Shown piece by piece: positions 1-5,142 of a stretch of DNA of 5,355 nucleotides. The notes beneath the pieces are model-generated. The model was not told the origin of the DNA. It did not search any database and saw only the letters and a list, made by a program, of their open reading frames with translations. Made by a program: the position numbers and the translations under genes. Each line of letters opens with the position of its first letter. Position 1 is the first letter of the stretch. Source of the DNA: Verrucomicrobiota bacterium (lineage in GTDB: Bacteria; Verrucomicrobiota; Verrucomicrobiia; Limisphaerales; UBA9464); contig CANHYD010000186.1 of assembly GCA_947464705.1 (NCBI GenBank), positions 1 through 5,355 on the forward strand. The letters run 5' to 3'.

Positions 1-30
1 GAAAACTCAGCCTTGCCCGCGCATCTCCGA

Positions 31-96
31 GGTAGGGCGATTTCTCCGAAAGCGCCACGTCTGCGGCGCCGGACCGCTCGGAGATCGGTCCCTACC
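31..96. repeat. Imperfect palindromic intergenic repeat (REP-like)
   Basis: The element is bounded by GGTAGGG (31-37) and its reverse complement CCCTACC (90-96). Inside, further arms pair in order: CGAT 38-41 with ATCG 84-87, CTCCGA 44-49 with TCGGAG 78-83, GCG 52-54 with CGC 75-77, and GTC 59-61 with GAC 72-74. This gives about 23 base pairs with small bulges and a 10-nt apical loop. A further ATCTCCGA at 23-30 also matches 78-85, so the left arm is partly duplicated. There is no T-tract, so it is not a classic intrinsic terminator, although it lies about 75 bp beyond the thioesterase stop and could stabilise that transcript's 3' end. I recall palindromes with GGTAGGG ends as dispersed intergenic repeats in Verrucomicrobiota; that dispersal is from memory and cannot be tested in one window. 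Confidence 0.7.
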
Positions 97-170
97 CCAG
101 AGGCTCTTTGGGCGACATCCGGGATCGTACCACAGCCTTAGCCAGGACGATCCAATTGACTCGATTTGGC

Positions 171-629
171 TCAGGCCCGAGCCGGACGCAACGCCGAGGC
201 CGGCGCCACCTCGAGGTGCGAAGCGAAGTCGGCCGGAAACGGCTGCGACTTGAGTGCCCCCCCGGCTCCACGCCCCACGCAGACCACCGTCACATGCCCC
301 ACGGCCACCTCCTCGGCCGGCCCCGGCTCAATACGCCAGAAACGGATCTGGTAGGTCACGGTCTTCTCGCGTTTCTCCTTCACCAGAAGGTGCATCTCGA
401 TCAGGTCCTCGAAGCGCAGCGGCTTGAGGTAATCACAATCGGCATGCACCCGCGGCAAGCCCAGCGGCTCGGCCGCCCCCCGTAAAATGACCGACTGACC
501 GAACGACCGGTAGAAGGCCCCTTCCACCGTCTCCATGTAGCGGAAGAAGTTGGAGAAGTGGACAATGCCAGCGAGGTCGGTTTCGTTGAACTCGACACGG
601 CGGGTCGCTCGGAATTCGAAGAAGGGCAT
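171..629 (-). CDS. Hotdog-fold acyl-CoA thioesterase (4-hydroxybenzoyl-CoA thioesterase / YbgC-like)
   Basis: This 152-residue protein has the usual length of a single hotdog-domain thioesterase. Residues 12-25 carry the family signature VEFNETDLAGIVHF, with the Asp of TDLAG (D18) aligning with catalytic Asp17 of Pseudomonas 4-hydroxybenzoyl-CoA thioesterase. The following SNFFRYMETVEGAFYR segment fits the long central helix, and the YLKPLRFEDLIEM stretch fits the core strands. Such enzymes are cytoplasmic multimers that hydrolyse acyl-CoA or aryl-CoA thioesters; the substrate cannot be read from sequence. The ATG at 629 was chosen because the protein then starts a few residues before the first conserved strand. 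No Shine-Dalgarno sequence is visible before it. It lies 34 bp downstream of the glycosyltransferase stop on the same strand, so the two are probably co-transcribed. A weak 5-bp hairpin (168-183) overlaps the stop codon but has no T-tract. Confidence 0.87.
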   Translation of the reverse strand: MPFFEFRATRRVEFNETDLAGIVHFSNFFRYMETVEGAFYRSFGQSVILRGAAEPLGLPRVHADCDYLKPLRFEDLIEMHLLVKEKREKTVTYQIRFWRIEPGPAEEVAVGHVTVVCVGRGAGGALKSQPFPADFASHLEVAPASALRPARA

Positions 630-663
630 GAGGGCTATCAGGAGTTTTGCAGAGAACCGCAGA

Positions 664-2001
664 TCAGAGACGGGTCGACGACGCGGGACTTCGAGAATGG
701 GCCAAGAGGGATTGAGTCTCGGTCAGAACCTCGCGGGCCATGGCAGCATCGCTGAACCGTTCGGCCACCGCCTGCCGGCCACACTCGCCCAGACGCCGCA
801 GTTCCGCGGGATCCGCCAGCACCTCGGCGAGGGTCGCCGCCAAATCACTGGAAGTGTTGGCGGAGCACAGACGCCCCCCGCCCGTCGCCTCAATGATCTC
901 TCGGAAGCCGCAGACATCGGGTTGGACCACGGGCGTGCCGGCCGCGAGGGCCTCGACGACAAAGAGCCCGAAGGCCTCGCTGAATCGGGACGGCACCGAG
1001 AGCACATCCACCGAGGCCAGAAAGCTCAACTTTTCGTCCCGGGAAAGGTTGGGGTGGAACGAGGCCGCCTCGGCCAATCCGGCCTCGGCCAGACGTCGGC
1101 TCAACATCGCAACAAAAGCCTCGTCGCCCGGTCCACACCCGCCGCCGACCTTCAGCCGCAGTGTTGAAAACCGCTGCTGCCCTCGCAGCGCGATGAAGGC
1201 CTCGACCACAGTGTCCAGACCCTTCTCCGGGCACATCCGCGCAAAGAATCCCAACGTGGGTGTTGGGCCTCGGAATCCGTGATCCGGCCGATGGGGGAGA
1301 TCCCGGTAGCCTTCGAGAGAAATCCCGCTCTTGGCCACCCGAACACGGTCTGCCGGCAAGCCCAGTCGGTGGATCATGCGATCCGCGAAATAACGAGTCG
1401 GAGCGATCCAACCATCCAGCTCCCGCCCCCGCTCCGCCATCAGCCTCCAGGATTCACTCCGGAAGGGTTCCGGCAGCGAATCGAGGAAGGACTCTTCGCT
1501 CTGCAGAAAGCTGATCACCTTCGTTCCCAACCCCGATCGCAATCGGCGGGCAAATCCCAAGAGCAGCGCATTGGACAAAAAGACCGCGTCCGGCTGCGGC
1601 AACCCGGACATCCAAGCCACCATGTCCTCCAACTCGCGGATCTGAGAACCCTCCTCGCCGCGCAGCATCGACACCGTCAGCTCGCCCACATCCTGAGGCC
1701 GCGTCTTGGCGGCCTTTCCGGCGGCCCATTTCAGCAACCAAGGCGCGTCAAAGGCCCGACGCATCCAGGCCGGAGAGCGCCGGTACCAAGCCATCTTCTG
1801 GGACAAGAAAACATTGATCCCCCCGAAGAACGTCGGCGTGGTACCCACCGTGGGGGCCTCGTCCAGCGTCATCGGCAGATACAGCGGCACCATCACCGTG
1901 TCATGCCCCTGCCGGCGCAGCTCCGCCACCAGAGCATTGTCGCGGAAACAGTTCCCGCAGTACATGCCCCCGGCCCCCGGAGTGATCTGGATGAGGTTCA
2001 C
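664..2001 (-). CDS. GT4-family (GT-B fold) glycosyltransferase with N-terminal CxxC motif
   Basis: The 445-residue product has the two-domain layout of GT-B, family 4 glycosyltransferases, which move a sugar from a nucleotide donor to an acceptor, usually at the inner face of the membrane. The N-terminal domain opens with NLIQITPGAGGMYCGNCFRD (glycine-rich loop, then C15 and C18) and continues LRRQGHDTVMVPLYLP. The C-terminal donor domain shows GFFARMCPEKGLDTVVEAF, a VGGG strand turn, and the retaining-GT motif FSEAFGLFVVEALAAGTPVV with the E-x7-E glutamates at about E342 and E350. The GTG start at 2001 is preferred because conserved sequence begins at once and AGGAG lies 11 nt upstream. The frame stays open far upstream, but only as antisense to the neighbouring nucleotidyltransferase. 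No signal peptide or membrane segment is evident. It leads a probable two-gene unit with the thioesterase and diverges from the nucleotidyltransferase. Donor and acceptor are unknown. Confidence 0.88.
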   Translation of the reverse strand: MNLIQITPGAGGMYCGNCFRDNALVAELRRQGHDTVMVPLYLPMTLDEAPTVGTTPTFFGGINVFLSQKMAWYRRSPAWMRRAFDAPWLLKWAAGKAAKTRPQDVGELTVSMLRGEEGSQIRELEDMVAWMSGLPQPDAVFLSNALLLGFARRLRSGLGTKVISFLQSEESFLDSLPEPFRSESWRLMAERGRELDGWIAPTRYFADRMIHRLGLPADRVRVAKSGISLEGYRDLPHRPDHGFRGPTPTLGFFARMCPEKGLDTVVEAFIALRGQQRFSTLRLKVGGGCGPGDEAFVAMLSRRLAEAGLAEAASFHPNLSRDEKLSFLASVDVLSVPSRFSEAFGLFVVEALAAGTPVVQPDVCGFREIIEATGGGRLCSANTSSDLAATLAEVLADPAELRRLGECGRQAVAERFSDAAMAREVLTETQSLLAHSRSPASSTRL

Positions 2002-2157
2002 GTGTTGGAGGACTCCTAACCTTGAGCCCCGTCGGTGTCGAGACAGGGAAGGAGAATTGGCAATTGAAAGCTGGAACCTCGTGGCCCCACTCCTGCACCA
2101 CGCATCGCGCTCTGCCTGCTGACAATCGCCCCCGGATCTGCCACCGTGCCCCATCCG
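2002..2157. promoter_or_regulatory. Divergent intergenic region between glycosyltransferase and nucleotidyltransferase
   Basis: These 156 bp must hold the 5' signals for both genes, which are read outward. I looked on both strands for sigma-70-type boxes and found no hexamer pair with good spacing. CAATTG at 2061-2066 is a short AT-rich palindrome within otherwise GC-rich sequence. Apart from the glycosyltransferase ribosome binding site, nothing specific can be assigned, so the call rests on gene orientation alone. Confidence 0.45.
2013..2017 (-). promoter_or_regulatory. Shine-Dalgarno AGGAG for the GTG-started glycosyltransferase
   Basis: On the minus strand AGGAG lies 11 nt before the GTG at 2001-1999. 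The spacing is slightly long, but this is the clearest ribosome binding site next to any gene start in the window, and it supports the GTG over the much more distant upstream start codons in the same frame. The motif sits in a short symmetric sequence (AGGA-G-TCCT), so it could pair locally; no regulation is claimed from that. Confidence 0.5.
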
Positions 2158-2997
2158 ATGAACATCAAGAAGGCTCTGATCACCGCCGCCGGGCGAAACC
2201 AGCGCACGCTGCCGTTGCAGACTCTGGTGGGCCAGGACGGCGTCTCCCGCAGCGCCCTGGGCGTGGTGATTGAAGAGGCGCTCTCGGCCGGCATCGAAGA
2301 AATCGCCGTCGTCATCCACCCGGGCGACCAAGCCGCCTACACCGAGGCCGCCGGAGCCCATGGGCGCAGACTTCGCTTCATCGAACAGACCGAACCCCGA
2401 GGCTACGGCCATGCCGTGGCATGCGGTCGGCCCTTCACCCAGGAAGAACCCTTCCTCCTGCTGGTCGGAGACCACGTCTATGTCAGCGCCACGGCTGTCA
2501 GTTGCGCCCGTCAATTGGTGGAAACCGCCATCAACGAACGCTCCGCCGTCTCCGCCGTCCAAGCAACGCACGAGAGCAAACTTCCCTACTTCGGAGCGAT
2601 TGGCGGCCGTCGAGTGACAGGAAGGGATGCCTTGTACGAGATCGCCGAGGTCCTCGAAAAACCGACTCCCACCCTGGCCGAACAGCGTCTGGTCATCCCG
2701 GGCTTGCGTGCGGCCCACTACCTCTGCTTTTTCGGGATGCACGTCTTGACCCCTTCCTTGATGGACCTGCTCGAACGTCAAGTGAGTGACACCACCGGGT
2801 CGGTCAACCTCTCCACCGCCCTCTCTGCGCTCGCCCGGAAAGAGCGGTATCTGGCCTTCGAGACCGCCGGACGCCGCTACGACATGGGCGCCAAGCACGG
2901 CTTCCTGACCGCTCAATTGGCTCTCAGCCTCGCAGGCCGCGACCGCGAAGAAGTACTGGCCGGCCTGGTCGAGTTGCTGGCGCAGCGTTGCCGCTAA
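2158..2997 (+). CDS. GalU-like sugar-1-phosphate nucleotidyltransferase with altered N-terminal signature
   Basis: The 279-residue protein resembles the NTP_transferase family, most closely GalU-type UTP-glucose-1-phosphate uridylyltransferases, which join a nucleotide to a sugar phosphate in the cytoplasm to make an activated sugar. Matching motifs in order are the Rossmann start KKALITAAG (5-12), VIEEALSAGIEEIAVV (37-52), the nucleotide-binding PRGYGHAV (80-87), the metal-binding position GDHVY (104-108), EVLEKP (164-169) with the sugar-phosphate-contacting Lys168, and RRYDMGAKHGF (239-249) with Lys246. The usual GxGTRxxPxTK signature reads GRNQRTLPLQT here: Arg16 and Pro19 stay, but the second Gly, the Thr and the Lys are gone. 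The ATG at 2158 is chosen because GalU proteins begin M-x-I-K-K. An in-frame GTG at 2146 with a GGA nine bases before it is an alternative adding four residues. The exact sugar and nucleotide are uncertain. Confidence 0.82.
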   Translation: MNIKKALITAAGRNQRTLPLQTLVGQDGVSRSALGVVIEEALSAGIEEIAVVIHPGDQAAYTEAAGAHGRRLRFIEQTEPRGYGHAVACGRPFTQEEPFLLLVGDHVYVSATAVSCARQLVETAINERSAVSAVQATHESKLPYFGAIGGRRVTGRDALYEIAEVLEKPTPTLAEQRLVIPGLRAAHYLCFFGMHVLTPSLMDLLERQVSDTTGSVNLSTALSALARKERYLAFETAGRRYDMGAKHGFLTAQLALSLAGRDREEVLAGLVELLAQRCR

Positions 2998-3065
2998 GCC
3001 AACGATTCCGTGGGATCGGTCGTGCTGGCTGCGCCATCATTTTCCTCCCAACTGCATCGTTGGCT
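2997..3065. repeat. 10-bp inverted repeat starting at the nucleotidyltransferase stop codon
   Basis: AGCCAACGAT (2997-3006) is exactly complementary to ATCGTTGGCT (3056-3065), with 49 nt between. Inside, TGGGA (3011-3015) can pair with TCCCA (3046-3050), which makes an extended hairpin plausible. The left arm begins on the last base of the TAA stop. There is no T-tract after the right arm, so it is not a typical intrinsic terminator. It may be a 3'-end stability structure or the arms of a degenerate repeat element. Confidence 0.5.
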
Positions 3066-3344
3066 AAGAACCTGCGTCAAAACCGGCGCAGTCACAGATC
3101 GCTCTCCTACTCAGGGGCCCTACTCCAGCGCCACCCCAGCCACCGGGCGCCCGCGGGGCCGGGTCGGAGCGAGCATTGGAGGCGAACACCCTTTATTCCC
3201 CAGCGCGCAGCGCGAAAGCCCTTCCTCCCCAGAGCCTCCCTGCGAGCGCAGGCCCGACCCCGCAAAGCCCCACCAGGCACACAACCCCAGCGCCAGACCG
3301 ACAGACACAACCCTCACAACGCCCCCCCAAAAGATGAGCCCCTG
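3066..3344. other. Non-coding C-rich intergenic stretch
   Basis: No convincing gene is seen on either strand between the nucleotidyltransferase and the tig terminator. The plus strand is strongly C-rich, most clearly from about 3180 to 3345, with many CCC/CCCC runs. Small symmetric pieces occur: CTGCG 3072-3076 with CGCAG 3087-3091, the palindrome CGGGCGCCCG at 3144-3153, the tandem repeat CAGCGCG x2 at 3201-3214, and CTGCG-AG-CGCAG at 3240-3251. Open frames crossing the stretch have composition-driven translations and no visible ribosome binding site. Confidence 0.5.
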
Positions 3345-3379
3345 AAAAAGCATAACGGCGGCCAAAAATGGCCGCCGTT
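3345..3379 (-). terminator. Intrinsic (rho-independent) terminator of tig
   Basis: AACGGCGGCCA (3354-3364) and TGGCCGCCGTT (3369-3379) form a perfect 11-bp GC-rich stem closed by a 4-nt loop of A on the plus strand (T on the minus strand). Read on the minus strand, the stem is followed after four bases by TTTTT (3349-3345). It begins 46 bp past the tig stop, as expected for termination right after a monocistronic gene. On the plus strand the following sequence is only mildly T-rich, so action on nucleotidyltransferase transcripts would be weaker. Confidence 0.85.
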
Positions 3380-3425
3380 GTCGTTCAATTCTCAAGCACG
3401 TCCCCTAGAGCGGGACCGCTCCGAA

Positions 3426-4754
3426 TCAGGCCTTCACCTCGGACGGAGACGGAGTGGCCACTTCTTCCACCTGGGCACTCAGCTCCACGAAGTCGAGCAC
3501 CTTGCCGATGATGATTTCCTGCGCCAACTCCTGGAACGCGTTCCGCTCCTGCAGCGTCTTGGCCATCTTCTCCGGAGAAGTCTTATTCTGTTCGGCCAAA
3601 GCAATGATCCGCTGGGTCATCTCCTTCTGCTCAGCCTTGATGCTCTCCTTCTCGGCAATACGGCCCAGAATGAACGACGCCTTCACCCGGTCCTTGGCGC
3701 TGGCAGCGGCACTGGCGAAAATCTCGTCCTTGCGCTCCTCGATGATCTCCTTGGCAACACCCCGCTGCTGGTTCTCATTGACGATGTTGTACACCACGTT
3801 GCGCGTCTCGTTGGCGACCACACTCTCCGGCAAGTCGAAACTCACGGAGTCCAACAGACCCTTGAGCAACTGATCACGCAGCGCCTTACGGCCGCGGAAC
3901 TCCAGCTCGTTCTTCAAATCCTGACGGATGCCCTCGGTCAGCTTGGTCAGGTCCTCGGCACCGAAGCCCTTGGCGAACTCGTCATTCACCACCGGCAGCA
4001 CCTTTTCCTTCACACCCACGACCTCGAGCTCATAAACCACGCTCTTGCCAGAAAGTCCGGCGATCACGAAATCGGCCGGCAGGGTCAGGGGCACCGTGCG
4101 CTTGTCGCCGACGCTCGCACCCACCAACGGAGTGGTGAAACCGGGGATGAAGGACTCATCCTTCACTTGAACCCAGAAATTCTGCTTCTCCGTGAGGCCA
4201 CGGGCCGTCGGAAACTCCTCGGTCAGGGGCTTGCCATCGAGCGTGCCCTTGTAGTTCACCACGGCGATGTCGTCGGTCTGGATAGCCCGGGCGACATCGT
4301 TGTAGCGGACCTGCTGCTCGCGCAGGATGTTCATGGCGCGCTCCACGTCGGACTCGGTGGGCTGGGCCACCGGACGCTGAGCCTTGAGACCCTTGTATTC
4401 CGGCACCTCGAACTCCGGAGCGTGCTCCAGCGTCGCCGTGTAGGAGAACGGCAATCCACGACCAAACGCCAACTCCTCGACATCGAGAGTGGCGAGGATA
4501 CGCAGCTTTTCCTGACCCGACGCAGCGGCGTAGGAGTCATTGAAGAGCTTCTTGCGAACCTCATCGTTGATCTGACTCTCGTACGACTTGACGATCAGGT
4601 GCTTGGGAGCCTTGCCGGGCCGAAAACCGGGCAACTGGGCCTGCTTTTGAAAGCTGGCGGTCACGGTGTCAAAGGCGGCGTTGACCTGCTCGACGGGCAC
4701 CTCGATGCGGAGGAGCTTCTTGCACGGACCCAGATTCTCGACGGAAACGTTCAT
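3426..4754 (-). CDS. tig: Trigger factor, ribosome-associated chaperone and peptidyl-prolyl isomerase
   Basis: The 442-residue product matches trigger factor in length (E. coli 432) and domain order. Residues 1-120 form the ribosome-binding domain, with the signature GFRPGKAP at 43-50; Phe44-Arg45 fall at the same numbers as in the E. coli FRK motif that docks on ribosomal protein L23. Residues about 160-255 are the FKBP-type isomerase domain, with VNYKGTLDG, SFIPGF (201-206) and the strand pattern VVYELEVVGVKEK. From about 265 to the end is the helical SurA-like chaperone domain, ending in an acidic, proline-containing tail. It binds nascent chains at the exit tunnel in the cytoplasm. The ATG at 4754 is chosen over one 54 bp upstream because trigger factors begin M-x-V-S-V-E; AAGAAG lies just before it. 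The loop between DG and IPGF is about eight residues longer than in E. coli. No clpP or clpX follows; a terminator does. Confidence 0.96.
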   Translation of the reverse strand: MNVSVENLGPCKKLLRIEVPVEQVNAAFDTVTASFQKQAQLPGFRPGKAPKHLIVKSYESQINDEVRKKLFNDSYAAASGQEKLRILATLDVEELAFGRGLPFSYTATLEHAPEFEVPEYKGLKAQRPVAQPTESDVERAMNILREQQVRYNDVARAIQTDDIAVVNYKGTLDGKPLTEEFPTARGLTEKQNFWVQVKDESFIPGFTTPLVGASVGDKRTVPLTLPADFVIAGLSGKSVVYELEVVGVKEKVLPVVNDEFAKGFGAEDLTKLTEGIRQDLKNELEFRGRKALRDQLLKGLLDSVSFDLPESVVANETRNVVYNIVNENQQRGVAKEIIEERKDEIFASAAASAKDRVKASFILGRIAEKESIKAEQKEMTQRIIALAEQNKTSPEKMAKTLQERNAFQELAQEIIIGKVLDFVELSAQVEEVATPSPSEVKA

Positions 4755-4817
4755 GTGCTTCTTGCTGCGATAGGGATGACGCCGGGACGCAGAGTCGCAT
4801 TCCGGCAAAGAGGCGGG

Positions 4818-4847
4818 ACACTACGAATCGCCGGACAAGCCGGTCAA
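4818..4847 (-). promoter_or_regulatory. Candidate sigma-70-type promoter for tig
   Basis: On the minus strand TTGACC (4847-4842) is a good -35 box and is followed after 18 bp by TAGTGT (4823-4818), a poor -10 box matching only about three consensus positions. Position fits, giving a leader of roughly 55-60 nt before the tig ATG. Similar matches can arise by chance in 388 bp, so this is a weak call. Confidence 0.3.
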
Positions 4848-4878
4848 GCGCCCGTTCCATGTCCCGGAGTCACAGGTT

Positions 4879-4953
4879 CGCAGGGAAATACCCCAGCGAT
4901 GGGCACCCTGGCCTCCAAAACCCTCCGCAGGAACTGTCCCGCACTCGCAGGAA
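4879..4953. repeat. Direct repeats CGCAGGAA, two copies 20 bp apart, plus a variant
   Basis: CGCAGGAA occurs at 4926-4933 and again at 4946-4953, exactly 20 bp start to start, which puts both on the same face of the helix. A variant with one extra G, CGCAGGGAA, lies at 4879-4887. All three point the same way in the region between the divergent tig and oxidoreductase genes. They could be binding sites for a regulator that recognises direct repeats, but the motif is short and may be chance. Confidence 0.35.
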
Positions 4954-5046
4954 GGCGCCAAAAGATGGGTCAATCACCCTGCATCCAAAAGGCTTCGGAT
5001 TTCGAGTTTCAGTGCTCCCCTCGGCGGGTATCCACGAATCCTCGGA

Positions 5047-5058
5047 ACCGGGCCCGGT
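5047..5058. promoter_or_regulatory. Perfect 12-bp palindrome, possible operator
   Basis: ACCGGGCCCGGT reads the same on both strands. It lies about 85 bp before the oxidoreductase ATG, a reasonable place for an operator. The symmetry stops at the flanking bases (A at 5046 against G at 5059). In GC-rich DNA such palindromes are not rare, so function is only suggested. Confidence 0.3.
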
Positions 5059-5079
5059 GACGTTTCCGGAAAGACAACA

Positions 5080-5099
5080 GGGCCTGCGACGGGGCCTGC
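5080..5099. repeat. Tandem direct repeat GGGCCTGC
   Basis: GGGCCTGC occurs at 5080-5087 and 5092-5099 with four bases between, a period of 12 bp. The first copy is inside the symmetric CAGG-G-CCTG (5078-5086). It ends two bases before a TTGACT hexamer at 5101. It may be a regulatory site of the oxidoreductase gene or a chance GC-rich repeat. Confidence 0.3.
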
Positions 5100-5100
5100 A

Positions 5101-5119
5101 TTGACTCGCGGAGCTCCGC
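5101..5119 (+). promoter_or_regulatory. TTGACT -35-like box with overlapping 12-bp palindrome
   Basis: TTGACT (5101-5106) matches five of six bases of a sigma-70 -35 box on the strand of the oxidoreductase gene. Just after it, GCGGAGCTCCGC (5108-5119) is a perfect 12-bp palindrome that would lie in the promoter spacer, where a repressor could block polymerase. The -10 box is the weak point: at 17-bp spacing the sequence is TACCGC, preceded by TG (5121-5122) as in an extended -10, but poor otherwise. Confidence 0.3.
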
Positions 5120-5142
5120 CTGTTACCGCCTTCGATACTCCC

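Noticed and set aside
108..485. 125-residue plus-strand frame at the left end
   Set aside because: Most of it is antisense to the thioesterase, which has clear family motifs.
2057..2071. Sigma-54-like sequence TTGGCAATTGAAAGC
   Set aside because: The GG and GC elements are separated by 9 nt instead of the required 10, and the -12 element does not match TTGCA.
2002..2916. In-frame upstream extension of the glycosyltransferase to a 750-residue protein
   Set aside because: The extra 305 residues are antisense to the well-supported nucleotidyltransferase, resemble no domain, and the conserved glycosyltransferase sequence begins exactly at the GTG at 2001.
3120..3395. 91-residue minus-strand frame with a hydrophobic segment, just after tig
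   Set aside because: Its TTG start lies before the tig terminator and the frame passes through the hairpin. No ribosome binding site is seen, and the Gly/Val/Leu/Trp richness follows from a G/T-rich strand.
4871..4895. GGTTCG resembling a tRNA T-arm
   Set aside because: No acceptor, D or anticodon arms can be placed around it and the T-stem does not pair properly.
2988..5060. 690-residue plus-strand open frame
   Set aside because: It runs antisense to trigger factor and through the non-coding C-rich region; the Leu/His/Arg-rich translation is what antisense of a GC-rich gene gives.
4859..5104. 81-residue plus-strand frame between tig and the oxidoreductase
   Set aside because: No recognisable domain or ribosome binding site, low-complexity composition, and it occupies the expected divergent promoter region.
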